DNA from: Daphnia carinata
Taxonomy: Eukaryota; Arthropoda; Branchiopoda; Diplostraca; Daphniidae
Direction: 5' to 3'
NCBI RefSeq assembly: GCF_022539665.2
Contig: NC_081333.1
Location: 7,872,971 to 7,936,970 of the forward strand
Length of the DNA: 64,000 nucleotides
This document shows positions 27,934 through 39,952 of the stretch, piece by piece. Position 1 is the first letter of the stretch. Each line of letters begins with the position of its first letter. The notes beneath the pieces are model-generated. The model did no database searches and had not been told where the DNA came from. It worked only from the letters and a program-made list of their open reading frames with translations. Position numbers and translations under genes: made by a program.

Positions 27934-29839
27934 TGTTCAGTACAACCAAGTTGAAATCCAAACTAAACTGCCGTCTGCATTTGAAAGTCCTGTATTTATA
28001 GCTGTAAATAGGATAGCAGCTTCCTATCGCAGAAGTTTCACTGCTGTTTGCTCAAAAAAGTACGTACGTGATGGTTTTAATTTCCTAGCGCGTTTGCGTG
28101 GTGTCGCAGCATTTTAGAAACCGTTAAATCATAATTTTGACATGTTTTTTAACTACAAAGGATTACAGTGAGAGATAAGCATATCTTTCACGCGTCTGAG
28201 AGCACATATTCTTAATCTTTGGTTGAGAGACTTTGACTCGATAATTTGCAGCGTGATGCAGCTCATATATTCCTCATCGGCAGAGTCCAGAGAAAGGAAC
28301 GATTGTACTCCATTTGTTCACCAATGATGCTGATTATATTCTGAAGTACCGTCAAAGCAACGTTGAAAGTTTTACAAGCTGGCATACCACAGTACAACTC
28401 ACGATTCACAATCATGCGCATAAAACTGCCTTTACCAACAGATGAGCGATAAATGCAGTCGGCTTTCTGATAACCATGATTTCAATCAACCATTGCTGGC
28501 AGTTTCTCCCTAGTTATGCAATTTTGTGGCTAGACCTGAAGGACATGATATGAGCTTGGCCGTTAGAGCAAAATAGTACCTTGTAGATCCTTTTTTTTTC
28601 TTTATTTGAGTCCCATACTGTCCTCGCACGTCCTAATGACAGACTTCCCATGTCCTTATATCCACAGTTGGCCATCAACACACAACGGAAGATATTAATG
28701 TCAATCAAGAAAAAGAAATGACATCCTGGAGACGTAGAATTAAAACAAAAAGTGTGAGCTTGCTCATTTTTTAAATCGCAGGATATCAAGGCGGTAATTA
28801 CCGGATGTCACGAATACCAACGAGGACACCGAGTCAAGAACAATATGGATACTAACAGAAAACTGTAAAAAATTCAGGCTGCGACATTTCTGCGATACAT
28901 AGCAACGCTAAAGGCCACCAGCGCCTAGTTAGTCTGAAACCAAAAAAGGACAAGACAATTTGGTTGCGCTAAAATATCGGTTTTAGTAGGAAAGGCTGCA
29001 AATGTCAGCGTATGGTAGTTTCGAATTGTTGTTTCCTTGCAATTTATGAAACAAATCTTATTCGATGCTCATGCCAGACGCTTTTGAGTCACCACTTCTC
29101 GTTTCACATAACATCTCCATCCAATTTCCTTTGTAAGGTGATGTTTTCCCACAACACGCACCCCCCAGGTTGAGAAAAAGTCTTGGGCTTATTATTTTTT
29201 TTATAGCTGTATTATTGCAGCATTCACTAGAAATATGGGTGATGGCGAGAAAAGCCATGTCGGGGGCGAGGTGACGTTCGAGATGATTTACCTTTTCATA
29301 GAAACAACAGAGCAAGAATAGCGTGAGTAGACATTTTCGCGCAATTTTGAGGTGAACCATAGGAAATGCTCTTTTTCTCTGCTCAAAATGTCAGTCGTTC
29401 AATTCTCACACCCGCCAACGGCAAAGACTTTGTCTACAAGACACATAAGGCGAATAGCAAAGCGTGGAGTGAAATCGGCTAAATATTCGTCATCACGATT
29501 GCCTTCTCTCTTTCACCATGATTATTGACCACAGCTAAGAAAGTCGTAGAGAATGCTCGATCATGAACGAATTTCTTTCCGACGCCTCGATCAACATTCG
29601 TGGGCATCCCATAGAACAATTTCCTTGTTCAATGGTAGTGCACAATCAATTTCAATAACCACTGAAAAAAAAAGGCGTTTAAAATAGGAAATTTAGTTAG
29701 CTTCGGAACACTGAAGATAACTGAATACATATCCAAAATCAATTTCTTTCGTGTATATTCGATGTTGTTGTGACTTTATGACATGGTACTTGTTGGAATA
29801 GGTCGAACGAGGGGGGATAATCAAAATTGCACAAGGTGG
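27934..29839. other. intergenic region between glycosidase and PPP1R11
   Basis: About 1.9 kb. Left end: glycosidase promoter and 5' UTR. Right end: PPP1R11 3' UTR. The reading frames here (for example 100 codons on the minus strand ending near 29058) have no recognisable domain and are not supported by splice structure. Nothing else seen. Confidence 0.45.
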
Positions 29840-31734
29840 CTATGACGCATTTTTGGAACTCTTATGTTCGACATGCCCACTGCAATGGTCACACTCGTCT
29901 TCTTCAGACTCTGAGGAGCTCTCACCGAACTTGTGTGGTTTTTTATACACACAGCAACCTGAAAATTAGGAAAAATCAGCGGCCAAAAACCTTTAATAAA
30001 AAAAGAAAACAAAACTTTGGCGGCTTTCTCGCCCTTACACTTAGATTTCTTTCTGCCTAGATGTTCGTTGTCGACAGTATCTTGAGCCCATCCCACTTTT
30101 TTAGAGGTTTCAGGTTTCTTTAAAGTTAGTACCACGGTAGATTCCTGGAAGAAAAAAAAACACGCTTGAAATGATTTCCTAGCAAAATATTTCCTAATCT
30201 AATGCACTACCAATTAATATTAATTAGTGAAAGAGGAAGTAAAAAGAAATAGTATAACCCTTCGTATTTATTCTGATCCCAACGTAAAAATTTACAAATC
30301 AATACTGCAACTAATTTACAACGCCAATATCTCTGAGTTGCTGTATCTGAGTTAAAGAGTAACCCAGTCGTTCTCGAAGAACGGATTCCGTATGCTGGCC
30401 CAGTTCTGGGGGTGGAAGACGAATACGATTGCCCGTCCCGCTGAACTTCACTGGTGGTCCGACAAGTTTCAACGTCCCGGCGGAAGGATGATTAATTTCT
30501 TGAACCATTTCATTATATTGCACTTGAGGATCTGCAAAAACCTCCGACAATGAATTGATGGGCCCGTAAGAAAAATGTGCACCCTGAAATAATTCTAGCC
30601 ATTCTGCGTTGGTTTTTGTTGAAAGGGTCTTGCCAAGTTCTTCGACAAGCTCTCTTCTATGCTCGACGCGTAAAGCATTCGTCAGATATTTAGGATCTGA
30701 CGACAACTGCACACGTTTGATCCTAGAGCAAAGCTCACGAAATTGACGATCATTGGTTCCACCAATCGTTATATAGCCGTCGGAGGTAGCGAATGCCTGG
30801 TAAGGTACAATACTTTCGTGCGCTGTGCCCCAGCGTTTGGCTTCTTGGCCAGCCATTAGGTAGTTGGAGCCAAGGTTTACTAAGCAAGCAACTTGTGTCG
30901 ACAGCAAATTTGCGGATATTCGTTGCCCGCATCCCGTTTTCTGCCGTTGAAACAATGCTGCCATGATGGCCCCGTGAGCGTATAATCCCGTTGCCAAGTC
31001 CGTTAAAGCTACACCCGTTTTGCACGGCGCTCCATCTTCTGGCCCCGTAACGTATATCAGGCCTCCCATGGACGAAGCTATAACGTCGTAACCGGGACGA
31101 GAAGCATAAGGGCCAGAGCTGCCATAGCCAGTAATTGAGCAATAGATAAGTTGTGGATTAATTGCCTTTAGATCTTCATATCCCAAGCCATATTCTTCCA
31201 TTTTTCCAGGAAGGTAGTTTTCCACCAGAACATCACTTTGCTTTGCCAATTCTTGGATGATCTTCATTCCATCATGAGATTTTAAATCAACACAAATACT
31301 TTTTTTATTGCGATTGATGCTGATGAAATAGCAGCTAGTATTACCCACAAATGGGGGACCCCAGCTTCTTGTGTCATCACCCACCTTGAGACGTTCTACT
31401 TTTAAAATATCAGCCCCTAAGTCACCCAGAATTTGCGTACAGTAAGGACCAGCTAAAACACGAGTAAGGTCCAGTACTTTTACACCTGACAGAGCATCAG
31501 CAGAAGAACTGCATTTGGATACTGGTATTGTTTTCCTCAAAAATTTCCTCTGAAAAAAGTCGGCGCATAGTAAACGGAACATTTTCGATCAAAGAACGGA
31601 GTCGGAGACAACACCAACAAAAAAAGACTGTCTATAGAAACCACTACACTGTCTCAGTTGCTCACCTCCCGTTTTTCAGTCGAAGTTTCTGTTTGTCCAG
31701 AAATTTGGTTGGTGTCCATGTTCCTTGAAGCCAT
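29840..31734 (-). CDS. PPP1R11: protein phosphatase 1 regulatory inhibitor subunit 11 (inhibitor-3)
   Basis: Small, mostly disordered inhibitor of protein phosphatase 1; the vertebrate protein has also been reported to have ubiquitin-ligase activity (family knowledge). Three coding exons on the minus strand: 31734-31666 (MASRNMDTNQIS to EKRE), 30144-30039 (ESTVVLTLKKPETSKKVGW to KSK), and 29958-29840. Total 294 nt, 97 aa plus stop; vertebrate proteins are about 126 aa. Diagnostic features are KKVGW (RVxF-like PP1-binding site), the DTVDNEHLGRKKSKCCCVY block with three consecutive Cys, then KKPHKFGESSSESEED and a Cys/His-rich end. Exons 2 and 3 contain no ATG, so an upstream first exon is required. 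The one at 31734 joins in phase 0 and matches in length and composition. Intron 1 (31665-30145, about 1.5 kb) contains the whole SUGCT gene. Confidence 0.88.
30311..31582 (-). CDS. SUGCT: family III CoA-transferase, SUGCT-like (succinyl-CoA:glutarate CoA-transferase)
   Basis: Mitochondrial acyl-CoA transferase that moves CoA from succinyl-CoA to glutarate or similar dicarboxylates (family knowledge). A single uninterrupted frame of 423 aa. The N-terminus (MFRLLCADFFQRKFLRKT) is Arg/Lys-rich and lacks acidic residues for its first ~25 positions apart from one Asp, consistent with a mitochondrial presequence. The family III fold follows from LSGVKVLDLTRVLAGPYC, with INRNKKSICVDL, DVLVENYLPGKMEEYGLGY, and SITGYGSSGPYASRPGYD. 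GVALTDLATGLYAHGA contains Asp195, which aligns by context with the catalytic Asp of the family. The C-terminal small-domain block IGGTNDRQFRELC and end LRERLGYSLTQIQQL are also typical. It has no introns, unlike its neighbours, and lies inside PPP1R11 intron 1 on the same strand, with its ATG only 83 nt past that intron's donor. Confidence 0.92.
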   Translation of the reverse strand: MFRLLCADFFQRKFLRKTIPVSKCSSSADALSGVKVLDLTRVLAGPYCTQILGDLGADILKVERLKVGDDTRSWGPPFVGNTSCYFISINRNKKSICVDLKSHDGMKIIQELAKQSDVLVENYLPGKMEEYGLGYEDLKAINPQLIYCSITGYGSSGPYASRPGYDVIASSMGGLIYVTGPEDGAPCKTGVALTDLATGLYAHGAIMAALFQRQKTGCGQRISANLLSTQVACLVNLGSNYLMAGQEAKRWGTAHESIVPYQAFATSDGYITIGGTNDRQFRELCSRIKRVQLSSDPKYLTNALRVEHRRELVEELGKTLSTKTNAEWLELFQGAHFSYGPINSLSEVFADPQVQYNEMVQEINHPSAGTLKLVGPPVKFSGTGNRIRLPPPELGQHTESVLRERLGYSLTQIQQLRDIGVVN

Positions 31735-32161
31735 AATCCGATCCAGACGGTTTGTGTGTTCAAGAAATTATACGTTTTGGCCAAATAGAATTGAAAATTG
31801 AAATACACAACACAACACGAGCAAGAAAAAATAAGAGATTTCAACTACGGGCTTGATGGCACGTTAAAGTACCGTCTGTGAGGCCAATTGAAAAAGAATT
31901 TTCATTATTTACAAAAATTTAGATCTATGACGATAGATTTTTCTAATATACTATGATACAAGTGTGATGGACTGTTTCAGAAGTTTATTCTTACAAATTG
32001 CCATTTATGTATATATTAATGTATGAAAGCCACCATTGGAGGCGCTTAACAACATAGCAGACGAAGCTAGGTTTTTTATTTGATGGAAATCTGAAGCACG
32101 TGGCGTTGTTCGACAATATAGCCTTCTTCTCAAAATTTGACGTTTAAACCTCGTTTGGAAA
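31735..32161. promoter_or_regulatory. divergent interval between PPP1R11/SUGCT and NIFK
   Basis: About 430 bp separate the PPP1R11 start codon (minus strand) from the NIFK start codon (plus strand), so a shared bidirectional promoter is likely. It is AT-rich; no TATA box or initiator can be assigned with confidence. Confidence 0.45.
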
Positions 32162-33615
32162 ATGACTGACGTGTTAAAGGTAACCAAAAAATCCGAGAAG
32201 AAGAAAACCGTTGCAAAGCCTGTGAAGTCAGACGAAACATTGTTAAAAGATGCCAAGAAAAGAATTATGGGTCTTCAGGTTTGTCTTTAATTTACTCTAA
32301 TCTGTTCATACTCTTTTCAAAAGTTTTATTTAAAAAGTATTTGAGTAATTTTGTTTCTTTGCATTTTTCCATTTAATTTTCCTCTGTTCTTTAGAAAAAA
32401 AGCAAAGGAAAGCCTGTGCAAAAGGGAGAAGGTTCTGTTAAGAAGACTAAGAAATACACGAAAAATGCACAAAAACGTGGAGTTGTCTATCTTGGCCACC
32501 TTCCTCATGGTTTCTATGAAGAAGAATTGAGAGGATTCTTTTCACAGTTTGGAAAAGTTGCAAGAGTTAAAGTTTCTAGGAGTTCTAAGGTACAAAATCA
32601 AAATATTATTCATTAAATTGTATACTATGACCTTGTTATTTAAAAGACAGGGAAAAGCAAAGGATATGCTTTTGTTGAATTTGCCTTCAATGATGTTGCC
32701 AAAATTGTGGCGGAGACCATGAACAATTATCTCATGTTTGAAAGACTTGTTAAAGGTATGGAAAAACAAATTACCTGCATGTCTTGAAATGGAAACTAAA
32801 AATATTAATTTTCTTTAGCTCAGTACATTCCACCAGAGAAGGTTCATTCAAAAATGTTTCCCTCCCGTTTTATGACATCAGAAGTTTATCCAACAGTCGT
32901 TCGTAGAAATCGTCTGATGGCAAAACAAGAAAAAACACCTACAGAAAAAGATAAGCAAAAGCACCGTGGTCGCATTCTATTCAAGATAACGAGGGCTGTG
33001 AGTGCCCTCAAAGAAATGGGCATCGACCACCAACCTCAAATTTATGATCCTGAAGCTGGTGCAAGTATGAATGACGATGTTTCTCTGACTAACAGTGACG
33101 AAGTTCCTCAGTTAGTTGCAATTCAAACCGCAATTCCTGATTCAAAATCATCGAAGAAAAATCTTAAAGCAAAACACAAAAAGAACAATAATGCCGCGGA
33201 CGTTAAACTTGCAACAGATTCCACGCCGACTAAAGGGGGTGCAGGCTTTCAGTCAATTGGAGCTCAATCGTCAGCGCCTACAGATTCGTCACCAAAGTTA
33301 ACACGGAATCAACGTAAAGCTGCGCTCAAAAAGAACAAAGCTAATGTTGAAGTTACTTCTCCTGTTGATGATGCACCTTCACACTCCCCCAGTAAACGGT
33401 TGAAACAATCCCCGAAGCCCCCTGCAAAATCGGCTGCCACCCCTTCGAAAAAAAGTTCTGAGGCCTCGGTTAAACCTTCCCCTCAATCAGTTAAAGTATC
33501 AGGAGCCTCTCCAAAACCAGATTCGAAGAAAGCCAAGGCCAATACTTTTGGCAAAGAAGTCGCTGCGCCCTCAAAATTACCGATTCGTTCCGTTAAGGGA
33601 AAGAAGCCTGTTTAA
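32162..33615 (+). CDS. NIFK: NIFK-like nucleolar RNA-binding protein (MKI67 FHA-interacting)
   Basis: Nucleolar RRM protein of the NIFK / yeast Nop15 family, involved in pre-60S rRNA maturation (family knowledge). Four coding exons: 32162-32278, 32395-32589, 32647-32755, 32819-33615; 1218 nt, 405 aa plus stop. The N-terminus is Lys-rich ([15 protein letters not shown]). A single RRM follows, with [22 protein letters not shown] and [25 protein letters not shown]; then the family-typical post-RRM block [10 protein letters not shown]. The rest is a low-complexity Lys/Ser/Pro tail ([13 protein letters not shown], many SPK/SPS), probably disordered. A poly(A) signal AATAAA lies at about 33628. Confidence 0.92.
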
Positions 33616-36600
33616 ATCTTTTCGGAAAATAAACAACAGTTCTAATCGTAAATTTTTTTGTGTTTTGTTTTATCTCTGTGTTTAAAGCTTACGTGGAGAG
33701 AGTACCATGGAATCTAAGAAAAGTATCTTGTTAGTAATGTGAAGAATCTAAGTACTCATCGTTTTCATTATGTATGATTTTTTAACCGAAAATCCCCACG
33801 GTCGTTAGGAAACATGTCCTCTGACATTTGAGAGATCTGACGTGGAGTCAAAAACAAGTTAGGGAAAAGTGAGAAATAAAACTATCTGGGAAACTAACGT
33901 TAATGATCAGAGGGGTGAATGTAGTCGTCCGGAGCATTTTTCTCGTGTGAGCATTTCACGTTACGGGTGTTGAAATTTGACTAATTTGTTCTAGAGATAA
34001 ACTTTCTCACAGTATAATGGTAAATAGGGGAAGAAGTGGCTGTGCATTATGAAAGGTAAGTTAATCGCTAGTTAGCGACAACTGCAATATTTCTAGATCA
34101 CATTTCATGATTAGCCCAAACCACAGAATAAGTGGGAGCTATTTTGTTTGTTGATTTGTTGTGTTGAGTGTCAGCGATCCAATGATGGTTATGGTCTAGT
34201 TGTGTAGGGGAAAGAAAAGAGGGCGGGAGTGAAAAATCACTGTTTGGCTAACTGAGCTTCTGGATAGCGGCCAATGTTTAGCTTGCGCCCTCAAACCCCA
34301 AATGTGGGCGCTCCTTTCAAATATTCTTGATGGCTCTGCCAGGTGGTGCTTCTTCATTCCAAGCCCTCAGTACCACAAGAAGAAACAAGGAGGAAAAACG
34401 AAGTCCGGCTCAGTCCTGCGAAACTCATCAAAAGCACCATCGCTCCGGCGGACGCCGATATCCTGCTCCCTATGTTTCTCTCTTTCACTGCCCTTGTGGT
34501 TGTTTTGCCTTTCGGTGGTTTTTTTTTTCTTTTCACTGGAGACATCAACTACATTGTTGACCATCGTCTCTAATGGGATGCGTCGTCTCTGGCTGAGTCA
34601 ACACACTAGCTACTGTGTTGCCTGAGAATTCACGACGTTTCGGCTAAGTTAAATAAATAAGCACAAGTGAAGACCAAAAATGTAGTCTAGGGCAATGTAT
34701 CTTTTTTTTTCAATTATTAGTTTATTTACCGACAGCTAACAGAGCTTCGATGTTTTTTCTTTAAACATTGGTTTGTTAAATTTTTAATCGTAATGAATGG
34801 CTGAACGTATAATGTTATAGCTCAAGCAATGCAATGTATTAAGGTTAATGTTCGGTTTTTTTATGCGCTGATAAGCCGTCTAGCAACCTAAAATGTTGCA
34901 AACGATGTGTGGGCGTTTTCACTTTGGGACATTTAATTTCTTAAACTACGATAATTTTATAAATCCCAGATGCAAGATCGAAACTATCTGGCAGGCGAGT
35001 CAGTTCTTGATGACTGTCTAAAATTTATGACTGCCAACCATTCATGAATTTGTAAGAAAAAAAAAGTTCAGGTCTCGTGATGAATGGGTGCACATTTTAA
35101 AATCCCTCGGATGCTCTGCAAAACAGTTTTAGAGTCACAATGTAATAAAAGAGTAAAAACATCAAACGGATTCTGACCGCCATGTCAGGATTTAAAATGG
35201 AAAACTACTTCCTCTTGTTAAGTTAGTTTTTCCGTTTATACAAACAAAAATCGGCAACCCTTTTGGTAGTACGAAATTGTTTGGAAGACTCACTTGCTAG
35301 GCAATGATACAAAATTATGAGAAACAGCCCTTTAGTTTGGAGAATATGTTGCTTCTTTGAAATAAAACGGATGTACCAGGATCGTTGAAAAAGGATTATT
35401 AGATTGGGTCTAACGTAATAGTTTCGTGATCTCCGTTTGATTTCAAATCGAAATAATGCATAGTTTACTATATATCGATTTTAACAAAAAAAGAAACAAG
35501 CCAAAATATAAGCCCGACTTTTTAAGCCCGACTCTGTGCTAACTGTCAAATGGCGTTTCTTAGCTGAATGAACGGAAGTGGACAAACACGTCTAATACTT
35601 GCGAAAGAGTTCCTCAGTAATCGCGAAGAAGGGTAAAATATACGAACAGAAGGGGAAAATAAACGAAAAGGGAAAATATACTTTGTTACGACTTGACCCT
35701 CTCTACGAAATTTTATTGAATCCACAAATGCTTGTATGTGAAAATCGTTTTTTATGGCAACGTTTTGTTTTTTGAATTTTATTTTTATAACTATAGCATC
35801 CAACAGCTTCCTGGGAGTTGGAGAAGAAGGCTGAGTTTCCTGTCGGTTAATGGGGCGCGAAATGTGAAACCTGCCGTCTTCACTGCTACTCCCAGTGTCG
35901 AGCGAAGCTATTTAGTTACGGCTCAAGTGTGAGCAGGCTTCGCCCATTCATTAGACCTTCACAACTGGACCATCGGCCAGTTGTGTAGTAAAACACATAA
36001 AGTAAGAAGAAGGAAATGGGGATGTTGCTTTGAACCTGCCAGACTGCTTGGCGCCGAAGCTGAGACAGGGAATCTCTGAAGGTGGGAAATAGTAGGGAGG
36101 GGGCCTGTCAACGTAAATTGATACCCGAACCGGAGAAGGCGTTGGCCGCGATGAAAAGACTTTTGCCCTTTTCTCGTCTCACCACCTATGGCGATCTACA
36201 GTATTCGACTAAAAGTGCAAAAGAATGTAACAACATTTACAAATAAAGACAAGTTTCGTCTTGTGTTTGAGGATTGCTTAGCTACTGTTACGAAACTTTT
36301 AGTATTAAAAAAAAAATAATTTAGAAATTACAACAGAAAACTAAAACTGATAAGGAGGTCTGGTTGTAAGTCAGAAATGTTATCTATCTTTTTGGCAATA
36401 ACGAAAAAAGTAACAACTGGTTGCGAATAACAAACCATTACTTAAAGCAAGAAGTCTCGTCGAAGACGTAGAACATGAGGATGAACCAAAAGGGAAAAGA
36501 AACGCCACATAAACACAACTAGAACCCTGACACCGGTAAACACAACTAGAACCCTGACACCGGTAAAAGGGGGTCCTAGATGCTGGCAGACAGCCTGGCG

Positions 36601-37298
36601 CCTCTATGGACTGCTTCCTCCACGGCAATGATTGGTGGAGGAACTATTCGGATGCCAGTGTTAAATTCGAAATGCTTAAACATGTTCACCTTAGTTTTGA
36701 CATCATAACTGTAAAATCAAAGTTTGACTCATACAGTATGCATTTTTCCCTTCCATTTGGACTTGATGATTTATAATCGCAAGTCCAGGTTTCCTCGACT
36801 TGCGATGTCAATATGGATCTCTACAACTTCGATAGTGAATGGTCTTGACGGAAATTATATGCAATAGAAAGTGCTGTGCGAAACGCAGAAAGATTGCTAT
36901 TGTCAAATCATTCCATAAGTGAAATATCGAATTTCAAATTGGATTAAGATTGATGTATCGGGAACGGCATCCTAGACAGCTGAGCAAATAAAAGAAAGGT
37001 GCCGCAACAGGATTCGGAGCGAAAGACGACAACTGGAAGATGGAGGGAGAGTAAGGAAAACTACAGCCAATCAGCAAGCACAGACACCACTCAAGTCTCC
37101 GCCTTTACTCCTCGTTCCCTTCAGTTTGCCCGAACGGCATCAAGCTGGATTTAGATGAAGATGTCTAGTTGTTTAGGCCATTCGTTCCACAGTCGATATT
37201 TGACGGTGGACTCGAGTTGTTGGTAACAGCCCAACTTTTCACCTACGCTAACCATCCCTTTTTTTAAATCTTAAAGCGCTCTACAAGTTGAATTTGAG
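33616..37298. other. intergenic region upstream of the MEOX homeobox gene
   Basis: About 3.7 kb, the largest non-repeat gap before the satellite. The frames in 34300-34630 overlap on both strands and are low-complexity. The right part is the likely regulatory region of MEOX. No RNA gene or mobile element was recognised. A 27-bp direct duplication is listed separately. Confidence 0.45.
36510..36563. repeat. 27-bp direct tandem duplication
   Basis: Two adjacent, identical copies of a 27-bp unit beginning TAAACACAACTAGAACCC and ending with ACCGG. Apparently a recent local duplication in non-coding DNA. Confidence 0.8.
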
Positions 37299-38242
37299 AT
37301 GAGTCTTTATTACTCACCTACCCAGCCTCGGCAACCTCACAACAGCTACAATAACATCACAGATCCGGGAACGAGTTTCAGGCTTACCTGCGTCAATGTG
37401 AATCATGTTACGTACAATTATCTCATGGACAACGCAACGCCCAATACAACAGACAGTGCCGCATACAATTATGCACACGGGTGCGGAGGATCCTTACCTT
37501 GTTATCAAAGTCTAACATCTACGCTACAACAGTCTCACGATGATTCCGTTTGCGGAGTAACAGGAACTAGACCTTTTTCCTTGCCGTCGTCCTGCGAGTC
37601 GCCTATGTCACTTCCTGCCTTTTCCCCACCGACTAATCAGTCCTTTATTGGACATCACAATCACTATCAACAACAGCCATGTTCGGGTATTAACTTGTTC
37701 CACGACGATGTGCCTCCAATCACGTCAACCATCTCATCTGCTATTGAAGATTTCAACTTGGATGAGGATTTTTCGCTCGATCTAGCGGGAGCTGCCAGCT
37801 CAGAAGATGGTAAGATTATCTTATGAATACGATGAAACAGCAAAGGACCCGTAGAAACAGTTTTATTTCGACAGAAGAATCAAGTAACGGGGATCCAACT
37901 TCAAATAAACCAAGAAAAGAGCGCACTGCTTTCACAAAACAGCAGATACGCGAGCTGGAGAATGAATTCGCCCATTCCAATTATTTGACGCGACTACGTC
38001 GTTACGAAATCGCTGTTGCCCTCGACCTTACAGAACGGCAGGCAAGTTAAAAATTCTAGACTCGGTCAAGCACGAAAAAAATTAAAGCGAAAATGAATAT
38101 GCGACTTGGACGACTGCTGACATGAATCTTTAAATTTCAGGTCAAGGTGTGGTTCCAAAATCGAAGGATGAAGTGGAAACGGACAAAAGGGGGCAGTCCA
38201 TCGATCAAGCACAAGAAAGAATCAGCAAAATCTAAACATTGA
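37299..38242 (+). CDS. MEOX: MEOX / buttonless-type homeobox transcription factor
   Basis: Antennapedia-related homeodomain factor of the Mox/MEOX family (Drosophila buttonless), acting in mesoderm development (family knowledge). Three exons: 37299-37809, 37875-38041, 38141-38242; 780 nt, 259 aa plus stop. Residues about 1-170 are Asn/Ser/Pro/Thr-rich with a His/Gln patch (HHNHYQQQ) and an acidic stretch ([14 protein letters not shown]). The homeodomain is at about 183-242: [52 protein letters not shown]. The MEOX assignment rests on [17 protein letters not shown] and KWKRTKGG. The second intron lies between homeodomain Gln44 and Val45, a known homeobox intron position, and begins with GC, not GT (CAG then gcaagt). 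Confidence 0.92.
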
Positions 38243-38619
38243 ATATAATAGAGATTACTGACTGCTTTACCAAAACCTACGAAGAATTGTCGTTCTTCTT
38301 TCACAAATGAAAAGCCGTATTTGCTCTTATCTGATTTTACACCTATGCAAATTTCTAAAGTTCTTCCGTAAGGCATAAATATTTCCATAAAAAAAAAAAA
38401 AATACGATCCTTATTTCCCCATGTCACTTGTGTCCATAACTGTTTTTGATAATTGCTCGTTTTATAGTATTAAAATGTGGCCAAATACATCGGGTCAATC
38501 GGTATTACGCATTAACGATTTTGTGACTTCGGGAACCTAACACGGAATTTGTGCACTTGTTTCACACAGAGAAAAACTTACCATTGAAAAGAGGATATAT
38601 TGGGTTGCCAAACACGTTA
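38243..38619. other. short intergenic gap MEOX / FNTA
   Basis: About 380 bp between convergent genes; 3' UTRs only. An A-run at about 38389-38402 is present. Nothing else seen. Confidence 0.5.
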
Positions 38620-39952
38620 TCAATCTGTAAACTGTGAATTTAGATAGCGAGACAAGAAAAGCCAATATTGGCGGCGAATGGGATCCACTTTCGTTGCTAA
38701 TACTTGAAGTATCTGAGGGGAAAAAAGATAGGTTAGATTTTGTAGAACTGGGGAATTTAAAAGGTATTCTAACCTCATCTGCTTTGGGTAAAAGCACTTG
38801 GCGTTTTGAACCATCTGACTGCATCAATTCTTCCATTCTGTCAACTAAAAAAGCAAAATAATACGGCGATTCACTTTTGTTATCGTCCAAAAATTGGCAG
38901 AGTTCCTCAACAATTGGATGGCCGTTAAGTCCACTTGGATAATGCGCGAGAATACTGCGTCAAAAACACATTTATATGGCATTTTAAATACGAAAATAAG
39001 TCATATTAACAGTAAATTTGTCGTTCTCTTACCCTCTTAAGTAGTTCCAGGCGCTTTCGTTGTTACAAACCTTCTTGATACTGTTGACAGAAAATGTCAA
39101 TTCACGATTGATAATGTCTTCGCTAAAGCCTGATGTCTGTTTCACGACGAAATACCGTTGGTTCCAAGCTGAGTTATTGCGAATATCATCTTCGAGCAGG
39201 CGTTCGACAAACTCTAGCTCATGATCAAATAGCTTGAAGGTATCTAACACCCATTGTCTATGTTGCCATGCATGGTAATTCTTGGCATCCTGAGCTAGCA
39301 CTATCTCTGTAAGCCTAAGTTCACTAGATGAGTCTCCTGACCATTCTACTAGCACTCGGCGATGGTGCCTTTATAAAAAAAAAAAAAATGGTATACTGAA
39401 CATCCATTCTGACAAATAAAATTTAAAATATACATACCAAACTTGATAATTTTTGGGGTGGTCTTCAATTATTCTTCTTACAAATGTCAGTTCCTTTTGT
39501 ATATTTTTGTCCAATCCTTTAAGAACAGTTCGTCTGTGATGTAGGGAAAATAAAGGATTATACAACAATATAGACTATCTTTTTAACAACTCTTTACCTG
39601 TACTGCCAGACTGTGTAATTGGCTGGATTTAGCTCAAGTGCATCACTAGTTAACTCAAATGCCCTTTCTGAGATCTCATTCTTTAAGACAATTGCTCGGA
39701 AATAGTTAAAAATGTCTTTAACTAAAGAAAAAGGGAAATAAATAAAGGTATTGATTTAACCAAAACGATAACAAAATAGTCACATCGTTCGGAATATGCA
39801 ATAGCGACGACCGGAAAAGGTCCTTCGTTTAATTCGACGGGAACGACATCGTTCCATTCTGGGCGATCACGGTAGTATATCCAAGTAGGCTCCTGGTCAG
39901 AACACTCATCAGATGAATCAGACAGCGGTTCTTTTGACTCTTCACCGGCCAT
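38620..39952 (-). CDS. FNTA: protein farnesyltransferase / geranylgeranyltransferase I alpha subunit
   Basis: Shared alpha subunit of farnesyltransferase and type I geranylgeranyltransferase; pairs with a beta subunit to prenylate CaaX proteins in the cytosol (family knowledge). Minus-strand exons start with [17 protein letters not shown] at 39952. [16 protein letters not shown] is followed by the prenyltransferase alpha repeats: [72 protein letters not shown]. These show the N-x-x-x-W-x-x-R pattern of the family. The last exon, 38712-38620, encodes [17 protein letters not shown] and ends QFTD then TGA. All key repeats are intact. Confidence 0.94.

Noticed and set aside
28514..29360. Minus-strand frames of 91 and 100 codons downstream of the glycosidase promoter
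   Set aside because: No recognisable domain, no splice partners, composition like non-coding DNA.
30045..30135. PPP1R11 start at a GTG codon at 30135
   Set aside because: Non-ATG start would drop the N-terminus; an upstream ATG exon at 31734 with perfect splice phase explains it better.
34302..34630. Several overlapping frames of 64-107 codons on both strands
   Set aside because: All lie over the same low-complexity stretch, with no splice support or domain; typical chance frames.
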